Shown: positions 1 to 11,850, counted from the stretch's first letter. The stretch: DNA of 64,000 nt from Prionace glauca (GCA_037974335.1 CM075761.1:14575549-14639548); one strand, 5' to 3'. Numbers and translations: made by a program. The notes: generated from the letters alone by a model not told the origin.

Positions 1-1640
1 CCTACAAAACACGGTCGTAGGTGGCAGCCCGGGTAACTCGTGTGTCATGCCGGTGAGCCCACTGGTCAGGAATAAACAGTGAGTCTTTCTTCCTCTCTCT
101 TGCGGGTTGTGGGTTGAACGGCTGGAAGAGAGAGGCACTCACATTTATCAGAGGCATCCGAGGCCTTCTGCCTGGAGTAAAAGGACTGTTACAGTGCACA
201 GCACACAAACATAAAACGTCCAACACTCAAACTCATTAATACCCATTGAAAACCCCCCAAAAATGTTGTGAAGCAAATCAGACTAAAGCAGATGCTAGAC
301 TGAATCTTCACAAGATTCTAGAAGGCAGCCAGCATTTCTATGAAGCCTATTCTAGCATCGTTCAGCCTGGTCCCCTCTCCAGCCTGCCCAGGAGCACACC
401 CGGAAATGGCATCAATTCCCGCAGCTCACCTCCAGAACAGAGAGCGAGAGAGGTAGAAACAGAGATGAACTCAAAAGGGCAAAACACTGATGGGATCTCG
501 GGGATCCTGAGTAATATACAAATTCATAAATCATCGATTCATTAGGGAGATACACTGAGTGCAACACAGCCGAGCTTCACTGCGAGCGGGGCACCATGAT
601 TAAAGAGCACCTCTATCAGACTAACGAGGAACTGAACCCCTATCGCACCAAGGAGTCTCAGGGGTTCGATTTAGCAGCACCCCCACCCGCATCAGGGCTA
701 CCATTCCCCCACCCGCCCCCCCGCGATCAGAGCGGGCATTCACCCACCCCTCTTCCCCCAAACATTGGACCACTTCCCCTCAGATCACCACGCAGTCAAT
801 CCGCCCAACCCCTTCCACCCACACCCAGACGGCCATCACCAGCATCCACAGCTCCCACCTCCATTTGTCCTATCCTCACCAATAAATTAAACCCTCCCAC
901 TGTTCCCCATGAGGTTCCCACTGGGGTCTGCCCCTGTCACTGCTCCCTAGCATAGGCAATGTCAATTTGGCACCATGCCTATGCCAACTTGACAGTGCCA
1001 GTCTGTGACAACAGCAATGCTTAGGCATTGTCAGGCTATTGTCTGCCCATGTCCCTCTCTCCCAGGAGTTACACACATAGGGGACCCTTCAAAATGGTCG
1101 CATTACATAGGTGAGAGTTAAACATGCACATTGGGCTCGATATCCGGTAAGGGGGTGGGGCTTGAATAATATGTTAATGTGTGAAGATGGGTTTGAATTC
1201 GGTTCACACCTGGTGTGGATATGAGCCTGATGAGGCCCCCAGTGAAGGGCAGCAAAATACAGATGGAAAACGCGGGCAAGATTGGCGCTTTCTGGGTTTG
1301 GTCGGATCTTGAGCCCTCGTTTCCATTCCCACAGACAGTGAACGCAAACTCAAGATCTTCCCCTAGATTTTCAGTTTGTTTACATGTTACAATCACATCT
1401 TTGAGTAAAGATTCCATTATCCTTCTCACCACAGATTCTAAACGAATTGCTTCTTGAACTAACTTCCTGAACACATTCTGTCACATATATTTTGCCGTTG
1501 TTCACAGGTCAATTAAGTGTCAACCACATTGCTACGGCTCTCGAGTCACATTTAGTCCTGACCACTTAAGGACGACAGGTTTCTTCCCTGGGATATTAGT
1601 GAACCATTTGGTTTTTTTTCTGAAAATCGACAATGCTTTT
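1..1640. other. no recognisable gene
   Basis: Short open frames occur on both strands, but none shows a recognisable domain, signal peptide or convincing splice context. Bases 660-900 are C-rich, with many CCCACC and CCCC runs, which explains the proline-rich frame there. Bases 950-1060 contain short imperfect repeats around TGCCAA and TGTCA and look like decayed repeat sequence. Confidence 0.5.
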
Positions 1641-1679
1641 ATGGTCACCAGCAGATTCTGAATTCCAGATATATTTGTT

Positions 1680-1785
1680 CAAATTCCACTATCTACCGTG
1701 ACAGGATTCGAACACAGATCCTCAGTATGTTAGCCGAGTTTCTGTATGAATAGTCTAGTGTTAAAACCACCAGTCCATAACATCC
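1680..1785 (-). mobile_element. decayed tRNA-derived SINE head (weak)
   Basis: Read on the minus strand, this stretch has a degenerate B-box-like GATCTGTGTTCGAATCC and a run resembling a tRNA-derived head with a variable loop. The match to the SINE near 14.1 kb is partial and no 3' tail is visible, so this is a tentative remnant. Confidence 0.35.
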
Positions 1786-1965
1786 ACACTCTGAATGTAC
1801 AACACCACCCTGAGTTCTGGTAACCGAGATACAGCATATTATATACGATGGAGGGCTCCCGGATTGGACAGCACTCACTGTCTCAATCAGGGAGTTCATC
1901 TTCCAATAACACCAGCTGATTGTTATCTTTATATTCATTAAATAAGTTTCTGTGTTGCTTTCTGT

Positions 1966-2545
1966 GTTTCTTTCTCTCAGCCTCTATCTCTCTCTCTCTC
2001 TCCTTATCCCTCTTTCTCTCTGTCCTCTCCTTATGTTTCTCTCTACCTCTCCCTCAGTGTCGTTCTCTCTACATTTTCCTCTGTCCCTCCAGCCCTCTCT
2101 CAATCTCACTCTCTTCCTCCCGTCTCATCTTCATCTCCCACTCCCTATCTGTCTCTGCCCTCCTTCTTTTCTTTGTCTGTTTCTACCCCGCTCTCTACCT
2201 CGCTCTGACTTTTGCTCTTGCTGTGCCCACGGTACCGTTCAGTCTTACTCTTTCAAACTTGCTGATACTATCGATCTCGTATCCTTGTTTCTCCCTGCCT
2301 CTGACTATTTTCCGACCTTTCCCTTTCTGTATCCCTTTCCCACTTAGTCTCGCTTTCCCTCCTTCCTAACGTCCTCTCATCTGTCTTTTGTTGTCTCCCT
2401 TTGTCATTCTCTATCATCTTCCTCGCCATTTCTCTCTCGCTCTTTGAAAATCTCTGTCTGTTTCTCTCTCTCCCTCTCTCTCTTACTCTCTCTCTCTCTC
2501 TCTCCCTCTCTCTCTCTCTCTCGGTCTCTCGGTTTCTATTTCTTT
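1966..2545. repeat. polypyrimidine (CT)n-rich tract
   Basis: About 580 bases are dominated by TCTC, CCCT and TTTC, with pure (TC)n runs near 1988-2000 and 2483-2522. The Ser/Leu/Phe-rich frames over it are low-complexity artefacts. It lies just 3' of the GPCR stop codon, which is on the opposite strand. Confidence 0.85.
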
Positions 2546-2751
2546 TCCTGAATCTGTTAGAAACTCTTTCAAACTCTGCCTCTCTCCATCACTTTGTACC
2601 CATCCTTCTCTGTCAATATGTGTCGATATATGACTCTCACTGTTGCTCTCACTGCCCTCTCTCTACAATCTGTCACTCTTTCAGTCTCGGTGAGGCTGTT
2701 TGTTATTTATAGTTTGAATGTCCAGTGGGAAGAATCAGGTATCTTGTGCTT

Positions 2752-3662
2752 TTAGTTTCTTCTCGGGGGTAATGACTTGAAGACTTGATGTAAGGGATAC
2801 GTCAGGAGATTTTTTAGGTGCTGCCGGAAGTGAGTCTGTGTCACAGCATAAATGGCAGTGTTTGTGCAGCAACTTGTGAGTTGCAGCATGAAACCCAATT
2901 CCAAAACAAAATAATCTAACCATACTGCCCCATAGCCAAAATAAAACATCCGACGCCATATTGAATAAACCATTAATGTCGACCATAACAGGATGAAATT
3001 GGCTGAGATAACAAACAGCAAAATGATTGATTTCCTACGACTCTCCATCTCTGTGTCTCTGGGATTCTCTGCACTGCTGTGAGCCCGGAGTCTCCTGCGG
3101 GCTCTGCTGCTCACTAAAATGTGTCTAACAGTAAAAGCATTGAGCAGCAGAATCAGGACGAATGGGACACCCGGGGTTAAAATGTGGTGGAGAAACTCGA
3201 TTGTTGTCCAGACCGGAGATTCCTCAAAATCCGTTGTGACATCACAAAAAAAGGGGTTGTTCCCCAGCCGATACTTACTCAATAACATAAAATACCAGAA
3301 AATGTTCTTTAAACAGCTCACTGCCGTCACTGTTCCCAGAACCACAGTCGCCGATTTCTCACTGCAATATTTACTTTTCAGCCTGGGGCAGCAAATGGCC
3401 ACAAATCGATCAAAGGTGAAAGTGACGGTGAACCAGACAGAACAGTCAGTGGCTGCATAAAGCAGGACGGTGTGGATGTTACACACAGGGACCGACAGCA
3501 GGAAAACAAACTGTTCCCAATAAACAATGGGAATGTGTCTGAATATCAGGTCGAGGATAATGACCAGCAGATCCCCCACTGACATGGCCACCAGATAACG
3601 AGTCACACATTTCGACAGACCACAGTTTCTGCTCGTCAGTGTCACAATTGTGATTATGTTCA
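2752..3662 (-). CDS. GPR139-like G-protein-coupled receptor, main exon (TM1 to C-terminus)
   Basis: This exon encodes about 302 residues of a class A (rhodopsin-like) receptor in the plasma membrane; the ligand is unknown. All seven helices are visible. TM1 starts VNIITIVTL and TM2 has MSVGDLL. A Cys before TM3 (VPVCN) can pair with extracellular loop 2 (FFCDV). DRFVAIC stands in for DRY, a basic third loop (RARRRLR) precedes TM6, and TM7 has NTAIY in place of NPxxY. The wording CGLSKCVTRYLVAM and TDCSVWFTVTFTFDRF is, from memory, typical of the GPR139-like receptors expanded in sharks. The frame is open to an ATG at 3720, directly preceded by an in-frame TAA, but starting there would leave almost no N-terminus. 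I prefer a splice acceptor ending at 3663 (CTGACAG), which gives phase 1 and joins the exon at 12824. Frame and key residues are intact. Confidence 0.9.
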
Positions 3663-3802
3663 CTGTCAGGAAGGAAATGAAGACTAAAATTAGACACGAT
3701 TCAGGGGAAAGAATTACCATTTAGACTGAGGATGGGTTAAAATGAAAAACACATGTAGACACGTACAGAATTACTTTTTTTGAAATTCAGCACGTCTTTT
3801 GA

Positions 3803-3953
3803 AAGTACAATTGAGCATCTGGAGGAAGCCCACGCAGGCACGGGGAAGAAAGTCCAAACTCCACACAGACAGTGACCCAAGCCTGGAACTGAACCCAGGT
3901 CCCTGACACTGTGAGTCAGCAGTGTTAACCACTGTGCCACCGTGCTACACCAT
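3803..3953 (-). mobile_element. HE1-like tRNA-derived SINE, truncated
   Basis: On the minus strand it carries the tRNA head (TAGCACGGTGGCACAGTGG, then a GGGTTC-type B box) and the first half of the conserved core (GTGTGGAGTTTGGAC, CCTGCGTGGGC). The 3' half is missing. It lies inside the GPCR intron. Confidence 0.8.
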
Positions 3954-4195
3954 GGTAGCGACACAATGATATATATTTGGGAGACAGTATTCCGGGGACT
4001 CCTCAAAATTGACTCAGCTACAGGTAAGTAGCCCCTCTACCTTGTGGGGGATGTGGAGAGTAAGAAGGCTGAGGGAGTAAACCCTGGAAGAAAACCCAGA
4101 GTGGAGTCCTGTAGGTGTGAACTGCTGTCTGCCAGACAGCTGATTGACAACTCCTGCACCAGAGCTGCTACCAAACAGGGCTGGTTTCACCCTTT

Positions 4196-5395
4196 CATAG
4201 AACATAGAACATTACAGCACAAACAGGCCCTTCGGCCCTCGAGTTGCGCCGATCACATCAACCCCACCAATCTATAGACCTATCTATAACCCCCAATCCC
4301 ATTAAACCCCATATACTCATCCAGAAGTCTTTTAAAAGACCCCAGCGAGTTCGCCTCCACCACCGATGACGGCAGCCGATTCCATTCACTCACCACCCTC
4401 TGAGTGAAACATTTACCCCTAACATCACCTCTGTACTTCCCTCCCCGCACCTTAAATCTGTGTCCTCTCGTAGCGACCATTTCAACCCGGGGAAATAGCC
4501 TCTGAGAGTCTACCCTATCTATTCCTCTCAACATTTTATAAACCTCTATCAGGTCGCCTCTCAACCTTCGCCTCTGTAGGGAAAAGAGTCCCAGCTCCCT
4601 CAACCTATCTTCATAAGGCATGCCTCCCAGTCCAGTCCTTGTAAATCTCCTCTGCACCCTTTCAATAGCTTCTACGTCTTTCCTATAGTGTGGCGACCAG
4701 AACTGCGCACAGTACTGCAAATGAGGCCTGACAAGGGTCCTGTAAAGTTGCAGCATTACCTCCCGACTCCTAAACTCAATCCCTCGATTAATGAAGGCGT
4801 ACACCATACGCCTTCTTGACCACCTCCTCCACCTGCGAGGCCGATTTAAGAGTCCTGTGGACCCGGACCCCGAGATCCTTCTGCTCTTCAACGCTACTAA
4901 GACTCCTGCCCTTGATAGTGTACGCGTTCATCCCGTTGGTTCTGCCGAAATGGACGACTACACGTTTATCCGCTTTGAAGTCCATCTGCCACGTCTCCGC
5001 CCATTCCTGCATCCTATCTATGTCCTGCTGCAACTTTTGACATCCTTCCAGACCATCCACAACACCACCGACCTTCGTGTCATCAGCGAACTTGCTAACC
5101 CATCCCTCCACTTCCTCATCCAGGTCATTTATGAAAATGACAAACAGCAAGGGTCCCAGAACAGATCCCTGGGGCACCGCACTGGGACTGACCTCCATTC
5201 CGAAAAAGACCCATCCACAACCACTCTCTGCCTTCTGCAGGCAAGCCAGTTCTGGATCCACAAGGCCAAAGGCCCTTGGATCCCATGCCCTCTCACCTTC
5301 TCAAGAAGTCTTGCATGGGGGACCTTATCAAACGCCTTGCTGAAGTCCATGTACACTACGTCCACGGCACTTCCTTCGTCAATGTGTTCAGTCAC
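4196..5395 (-). mobile_element. CR1-C LINE, 5'-truncated
   Basis: This is the 3' 1.2 kb of a CR1-type non-LTR retrotransposon. Minus-strand frames give reverse-transcriptase pieces VVYMDFSKAFDKVPH, PQGSVLGPLLFVIF and VSKFADDTK, then the thumb/C-terminal region TLVRPHLQYCAQFWSPHY, FSLQRRRLRGDL and a terminus DEYMGFNGIGGYR. The 3' end is GGGCCGAAGGGCC followed by a short ATGTTCT tail at 4196. At least two frameshifts separate the pieces, so the copy is dead. Its 5' junction is a perfect hairpin (5399-5423). Confidence 0.92.
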
Positions 5396-5398
5396 ATT

Positions 5399-5423
5399 GT
5401 CCTCTGTCCTCTGGACAGAGGAC
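5399..5423. repeat. 11-bp perfect hairpin at a LINE 5' junction
   Basis: GTCCTCTGTCC, a 3-base loop, then GGACAGAGGAC. It directly abuts the point where CR1-C homology ends. A partial third copy (GTCCTCTGGAC) follows at about 5429. Confidence 0.85.
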
Positions 5424-5833
5424 ACATTGTCCTCTGGACAATCCTAACAGTTGACAGAGGAAGATCCTGATGCCTTGGCAGCTCAGAATCTCTATTATAT
5501 TTACAGAGGACTGTAGCCTGGAGAGGAGACAAGAACATTGTAGCCACAGTTCGCACAACACAGGAAGAAACAGTAAACTCGTTCTCGAATGGCACAGAAC
5601 ACAACTGTCAGGTTTGCTTTCAAAGCTTCAGGGTTCACCGAATAGCTGCGTCCAAACAGCTTGCTGCTGTCCCACTGTGATCAACTGGGCCATTGAGGTT
5701 TAGTGAATCCTTTCTCGCTAGGAAGGTTGCTGATCCATGCACCAGGTAAGAAAAGCTCAAAGGCTGGTACCAAAGAAAAGCCAAGCAGCCTGCCTTCATG
5801 ACTATTGTCCAGTGACACTGGCATTTATTATTA

Positions 5834-6150
5834 TAGCACATAGAACACTACAGCACAAACAGGCCCTTCAGCCCACAAGTTGCGCTGATCAGATATATAC
5901 CGACCAGGCCATAGAACTATCTATAACTCCAATCCCGTTAAATCCCATATACTCATCCGGAAGTATTTGTAAAGACCCCAGCGAGTTCGCCTCCACCACC
6001 ACCGACGGCAGACGATTCCACTCACTCACCACCCTCTGAGTGAAAAACTAACATCCCTCTCAATAGCTTCCACATCTTTCCTGTCGTGAGGCGACCAGAA
6101 CTGCGCACAATACTCCAAGTGGGGTCTGACAAGGGTCTTATAAAATTGCA
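5834..6150 (-). mobile_element. CR1-C LINE 3' fragment with internal deletion
   Basis: This is the 3' terminus of CR1-C on the minus strand (tail at 5838, GGGCTGAAGGGCC, then the GFNGIG region). It runs to the AEWNRL region, then jumps near 6047 straight to the ERVQ/QFWSPH region, so roughly 200 bases of the usual sequence are missing. Confidence 0.8.
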
Positions 6151-6289
6151 TCAAAAAGTTAGTCATGACATGAAACTTGTTTAAGGTTTACTTAGACAGG
6201 CACATGAGTGAAACAGGGATGGAGGGTTATATAAGACGGTTTTAAAAAGGGAGGGGGTGATGGGCGAAGGTTGCTTTTGTGCCTGCAAG

Positions 6290-6470
6290 CCTATGTCCAG
6301 TGCTTTATATGCTCTGTTTGAGGCCAAAACTCTCCATTCACCTGACGAAGAGGCAGTCCCCTCGAAAACTTGTGCGTATATTACCTAATAAATAGGTTGG
6401 ACGAAAACCTGGTGTTGTCAGACTTTTTACTGTGTTTACGCCAGTCCAACGCCGGCATACCCACACCAGG
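6290..6470 (+). repeat. dispersed vertebrate repeat tail with CTGACGA/CGAAA motif
   Basis: The stretch CACCTGACGAAG..CGAAAAC..AATAAATAGGTTGG..CTGGTGTTGTCAGAC..CCAGTCCAACGCCGGCAT is one I recognise as a frequent dispersed repeat in shark genomes. I cannot assign it to an element class. The CTGACGA..GAAA part (6342-6367) superficially resembles a hammerhead core. Confidence 0.55.
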
Positions 6471-6530
6471 GATCAGTGCTGGGTCCCTTGCTGTTTGTAA
6501 TGTACATTGATGGTCTCAACATGAATGTGC

Positions 6531-6955
6531 GAGCCATGAGGAGAGGCTGAATAAACTAGGCTTGTACTCGTTAGAGTTCAGAAGGATGAGAGGAGATCTC
6601 ATTGAGACGTATAAGATGATGAATGGGATGGATAGGATAGAGGTGGAGAGACTCTTCCCACTCAGAAAGGACAGTAGGACTAGGGGGCACAGCCTCAAGA
6701 TAAAGGGGGGGCGGTTTAGAACGGAGTTGAGGAGGAACTTCTTCACTCAAAGGGTGGTGAATCTCTGGAATTCTCTGCCCGTTGAGGTGGTGGAGGCTGC
6801 CTCGCTAAATATTTTTAAGAAGCGGGTTGATGGGTTTTTGATAAGAGAGGGGTTTAAGAGTTATGGGGAGAGAGCGGGAATGTGGAACTGAGCCATGACA
6901 GATCAGCCATGATCTTATTGAATGGCGGGGCAGGCTCGAAGGGCCAGATTTAAGA
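6531..6955 (+). mobile_element. CR1-D LINE 3' end
   Basis: The plus-strand frame 6562-6891 gives SLEFRRMRGDLIETYKMM, then LFPLRKDSRTRGHSLKIK, NFFTQRVVNLWNSLPVEVVE and the CR1-D terminus FLIREGFKSYGERAG. The 3'UTR (ATTGAATGGCGGGGCAGG) stops near 6950 without the usual TTCTTATG tail. Heavily 5'-truncated. Confidence 0.9.
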
Positions 6956-7795
6956 TAAAGGGAAGATTTCTCTGTAGATTTGAGGAAAAATGTTTCCATC
7001 CACAGGGTGCTGGGATCTGGAGCTCACGGCCTGGAAGAATAGTAGGAGTAAATAGTAAATAGTAAATGCTACTTGTTAAAAGTAGCATTTAGATCAGCAA
7101 TTCAAACGCCAGAGCGTACAGGGCTGTGGATCGAGTGCTGCAAAATGGGATTGCATTGGATAGATGTTTGATGATAAGTTCAGACATAATGGGCCAAAGG
7201 GCCTCAATTTGTGCCGTTAAAACTCGAAGGCTGTTAGACACCATCAGCAGAAAGCCATCACTTGCAGCTCTCACATCGCTGGCTGAGATACTGACCACGT
7301 TCCAAACCTACATTGCTGCAAATGTGCAATTACAGCCAGCAGTGAGCTGCCTGGTCTGAGAGAGACATCTGTCAGCCCTCTGCTGCTGCAGCTAGCTTCA
7401 ACACAGCAGCTGCCCCTAGAGAGTACGGGGGCAGCAGTTCTTCATGAGTCCCCCCAATGGATACAGCACCCACTCGCTGCCCACCTCCAGCATCACCAAG
7501 CTCACCAATCGCCTCCCTTCACCCACACCAATCACGTGCAGTTTTGCAGTGGGGCCCACCCCACCCCAAAGACAGCGTGCAGCGTGGCAGCGGGAATGCC
7601 TACACCCCCAACATTCTCGTGTTGATCCACAGCGGGGCCACCCTCTCGATGCACCAATCACATTCAGACTGGCAGGGGAGACCCGTCCCACTCTCTCCCT
7701 CCTGAATAGATCTACTTCCCAAGAGACAAGCTGCCTTCAGTCCCTGCCCTTAAGGCCCTGCCCTACAGGTCACCACCCATCCGGCCCACTATAAA
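6956..7795. other. no recognisable gene
   Basis: The open frames here have no domain signature. Bases 7440-7700 are C-rich. A TAGTAAA triplet repeat occurs near 7045. Probably decayed intronic sequence of the GPCR gene. Confidence 0.5.
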
Positions 7796-10700
7796 GAACA
7801 AAGAGCAAAGAACAACACAGCACAAGAAACAGACCCTTCGGCCCAACGAGCCCACCCGCCATTTCAGCATTCTGAGTGCCCTCTTCTACCTCTGACCTTT
7901 GTCCACGCCGAATGGACTCCACAATAAAGGAACAATAACCAGATTGAGGGACAACTAATTTAGGGACAATTTGTTACACCAATTAACGCGTGCACTAAGA
8001 GCACGTTTTTGGGGTGTGGGAGGAAACCGGAGCACCCGGAGAAAACCCACGCAAGCACGGGGAGAATGTGCAAACTCCCACAGACACTGGCCCAAATCCA
8101 TGTATCTGCACAGCAAACAGTGATAGTCACTGAGCTGTCGTCTTGCCCGTCAGTTGGTCCAGTTTAAGCGCACACGAACAACGTGAAGCACTCGGCAACT
8201 CTCGAAGCAACATCCAAGAGCAGCCCTCACATGACCCACTGCGTGTATGTCCCCTGTTGGACAACAAGGCGGGCCGAATCACCTGTGGATTTCAAAAAAG
8301 TGACATCAGTAAACATGCACAATTTATACAGACATTTACGGGACCCACAGAAGCTCAGACGGAAGACAGGTGAGCCATAAAATATGTTGGAAGGTCCATA
8401 TGAATCAATTGATTCCCAGGGAAGTCCCAAGGCTCTTGATTCTTATTTAGAACAGTTTCTGGTATCCCTCCATCTCGAGTCCGCTCATGTGCCTATCTAA
8501 GTAAGCCTTAAACAACTCTAGCATGCCTGCCTCCACCACCCTACTTGGCAGTGCATTCCAGGCCCCCACAACCCTCTGTGTGAAAAACCTCCCACTAACA
8601 TCCGAATTGTACCTCGCCCTCCTCACCGCCCATGGCCCCTCGTATTTCTGTATCCAACCGAGGAAAAAGCTTACCACTGATCACTCTATCTATACCCCTC
8701 ATAATCTTACACGCGTCTATTAGATCTCCCCTCATTCTCCGTCTTTCTAAGGAGAACAGCCCTAATTTGCCCAATCTCCCCTCATATCTCAGTCCTTCCA
8801 TACCAGGCAGCATCCTGGTAAACTTCCTCTGCACTCTCCCCAGGGAGACCTTCCTCTGCACTTCCTTCCGGTAGTGAGGCAACCAGAACTGGACGCAGTA
8901 CTCCAAATGCGGTCCAACCAACATTCTATACAACTGCAACATTAGACGCCATCATTTATACTCTATACCCCTTCCTCTCAAGGCACGCATGCCATAAGCC
9001 TTCTTCGCCACCTTCTCCACCTGTACTACCACCTTCAAGGAATTGTGTACTTGCACCCCTTGGTCCCTCTGCGTTTCTATACTCTTCATAGTCCGATACT
9101 AATCGTATAACTGCATTATTTCTTCCAAAGTGCATCACAAAGAACAAAGAACAACACAACACGGGAAACAGGCCCTTCGGCCCAACGAGCCCTCGCCGCC
9201 GTCCCGTAGTCTCAGTGACCTATTCATGATTTTAGTCTACGCCTAATGTGCGAGGATCAGGGAGATCCAATATAGGGACAATTTGTTACCCAATGAAACA
9301 GCCTAAAAGCACATCTTTGGGATGTGGGAGGAAACCGGAGCACCCGGAGGAAACCCACGCAACCACGGGGAGAACACGCAAACTCCCACGGACGCAGGCC
9401 CAAATCCACGTGTCCACACAGCAACAGAGATAGTCTCTGAGCTGTCATGTTGCCCCTCAGATGGTCCAGTTAAAGCACACTAACGACATGAAGCAATAGG
9501 CAACTCCCGAAGCAACATCCAAGAGCAGCCCACTACAACCTGCCGCATGCATGCCCCTTGCTGGTCAACAAGGTGTACTTAAATGCCTGTGGCGACAAAA
9601 AATTCATTATTAAACAGGCAAAGACTGTAACATCCCTGAGGCAAAAACGGAATCCTAAGCCTACAATGTTTAGTAAGGCCTGCTATATCCCTCTATATGT
9701 AGACCGCTCATGTGGCTGTCCAAGTGACTCTTAAACAACCCTAGCGTGCCTGCTTCCACCACCTTACTCGGCAGTGCATTCCACACCCCCACTACCCTTT
9801 GCGTGAAAAACTGCCATCTAATATTTGTCTTATACCTAGCCCCGCTCACCCTAAGCCCGTAACCCCTCGTTCTATCCATTTCTAATAGCGGAAAAAGCTT
9901 TCCACCATTTACTCTATCTATCCCCTTCATAATCTTATAAACCTCTATTAGATCTCCCCTCAGCCGACGTCCCTCAAGGGAAAACAGCCCAAGTTCGTTC
10001 AATCTTACCTCGTAAGACAGCCCTTCCATACCAGGCAGCATCCTGGTAAATCTCCTCTGCACTCTCTCCAGGATCTCTACATCCTTCCGGTAGTACGGCG
10101 ACCAGAACTGGACGCAGTACTCCAAGTGAGGCCTAACCAACGTTCTATACAACTGCAACATCAGACTCCTACTCTTATATTCTATACCCCTTCCTATGAA
10201 GGCTAACATACCAGACGCTTTCCTCATCACATTCTGCACCTGCACCGACACTTGCAGGGACTTGTGCACTTGCACCCCCAGGTCTCTCTGCGTATCTATA
10301 CTCCGGATAGTTCTACCTTTTATCGTATAACTCCCCTCCACATTATTCCGGCCAAAGTGCATCACCTCGCGTTTCTCCGGATTAAATTCCATTTGCCATC
10401 TACCTGCCCAATCTACCTGCCTGTCTATGTCCTGTTGTATTGCCAGGCACTGCTTCTCAGTACCCGCCAATCCAACCATCTTAGTGTCATCAGCAAATTT
10501 GCTGATCACACCACCTACCCCCTCTTCCAAGTCATTAATATATACTACAAATAGAAGAGGTCCTAATACCGAGCCCTGCGGCACACCACTGGTGACAGAC
10601 CTCCAATTGGAAAAGGAGCCCTCCACTACTACCCGCTGTCTCGTCCTCCCAAGCCAGTTCTCCACCCATCTACATACCTGGCCTTGTATCCCATGAGCCT

Positions 10701-11325
10701 TCACCTTTTCTATCAGCCTACCATGAGGTACCTTGTCAAACGCCTTACTGAAATCCACACAGACGACATCAACGGCTTGTCCTTCGTCAACCGTTTTTGT
10801 CACTTCTTCAAAAAATTTCACTAGATTCGTAAGGCACGACCTCCCTGTAACGAAGCCATGCTGCGTATGGCTTGATCAGATTGCAGCGCTCCAGATGTTC
10901 ATACATCCTATCCTTGAGGATCCTTTCCATTAGCTTGCCTTGTATTTATCTGGATTAAATTCCATCTGCCATTTCTCTGCCCAATATACCAGCCTATCTA
11001 TATCCTGCTGTATTGCCTGACACTGCTCCTCACAATCAGCAACTCCAGCCGTCTTCGTGTCATCTGCAAACTTGCTGATCACACCAGTTACCCCCTCTGC
11101 CGAGTCATATTACAAATAGCAAAGGTCCCAGTCCTGAGCCCTGCGGCACACCACGTGTCACAGACCTCCAGCTAGAAAAAGACCCTTCCACTACTCCCCT
11201 CTGTCTCCTATTACCAAGCTGGTCCTCAATCCATCTAGACACCTATCCTTGTATCCCATGAGCCTTAACCTTTTCCACCAACCTACCATGAGGGACTTTC
11301 TCAAACGCCTTGCTGACATTCACAT
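7796..11325 (-). mobile_element. CR1-E-type LINE interrupted by a CR1-B copy
   Basis: The outer element is in two parts: 7796-9137 (3'UTR and ORF2 C-terminus) and about 10942-11325 (reverse-transcriptase palm region). The ORF2 frame near 8447-8942 reads LVGPHLEYCVQFWLPHYRK, FSLERRRMRGDL and ends DRHMSGLEMEGYQ. Homology breaks at the codons for MHFG and resumes, in the same orientation, with LNPDK-type sequence beyond 10942. The 650-base 3'UTR (7796-8450) is a SINE-like module ending in (TTGTTCTT)-type repeats. Several stops and frameshifts; older than its insert. Confidence 0.85.
9138..10941 (-). mobile_element. CR1-B LINE nested in CR1-E
   Basis: A 383-residue open frame (9670-10821) covers most of the reverse transcriptase and C-terminus. 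It has [74 protein letters not shown] and terminus DSHMSGLHIEGYSRPY. The FADD catalytic motif is intact. The 530-base 3'UTR (9138-9668) is the SINE-like module seen in CR1-E, ending with AAAGAACAAAGAACAAC on the plus strand. 5'-truncated within the reverse transcriptase, and young, since the frame is unbroken. Confidence 0.92.
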
Positions 11326-11559
11326 ATCTTCAGGCCCTGCTCCTATAGACCCCGCTACTTCATGTCCCACCCCCTGGTCCTGCCCGGTGGGCGCTGCCCA
11401 AGTGGCTTCTCTCTCGGGGAGGCTGCAAAGACAAGAGAGTCTCGCTTAATTTAACTCAACTTGTTTGAAATTACATTTCAATAATTTATCCAGCGTCTTG
11501 CCAGAAAGGTGCAGGAGACTGAATCCGTCACATATTCGTTGTCGGTGAAGGTCGCAATA
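11326..11559. other. no recognisable feature
   Basis: Intronic sequence of the GPCR gene between two CR1 remnants. No domain, tail or tRNA boxes seen. Confidence 0.45.
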
Positions 11560-11561
11560 GA

Positions 11562-11698
11562 ACATAGAACATAGAACATAGAACATTACAGCGCAGAACA
11601 GGCCCTTCGGCCCACGATGTTGCGCCGACCAGTTACAAAAACAATGACCCACTAACCTAAACCAATCCCTTTTTGTCCATAAACCTATCCACGGATCT
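11562..11698 (-). mobile_element. CR1-A LINE 3' terminal fragment
   Basis: Four AGAACAT units (11562-11590), then the CR1-A 3'UTR with CAGGCCCTTCGGCCCACGATG and the last codons of ORF2 (FMDKKGLV). Stops abruptly at 11698 with ordinary sequence beyond: a very short 5'-truncated insertion. Confidence 0.9.
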
Positions 11699-11791
11699 GG
11701 GTTTGGACCTGAGTTTTCGGCTGTCACGCGGTTTTCCTGCTCACCCCGTCATCAATGGACAGGGAGTAGTTGTAAACCTGCCCCCCTCCCG

Positions 11792-11850
11792 TGTGTGTGT
11801 GTGTGTGTGTGTTTGTGTGCGTGCGTGTGTGTGTGTGTGTCTGAGAGAGA
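11792..11850 (+). repeat. (GT)n microsatellite
   Basis: GTGTGT runs with occasional TTTG and GC interruptions, followed by a GAGAGG-rich stretch to about 11868. Confidence 0.9.

Noticed and set aside
1920-2712. Long Ser/Leu/Phe-rich open frames on the plus strand
   Set aside because: Products of the (CT)n tract; overlapping frames are equally open and no domain is present.
2752-3720. Single-exon GPCR starting at the ATG at 3720
   Set aside because: That start leaves only about nine residues before TM1 and follows an in-frame TAA immediately. The spliced form with exon 1 at 12.8-13.0 kb explains the family's usual N-terminus better.
4791-5447. A 218-residue plus-strand frame opposite the CR1-C copy
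   Set aside because: It is the antisense shadow of the reverse transcriptase frame. Similar shadows occur opposite nearly every CR1 copy.
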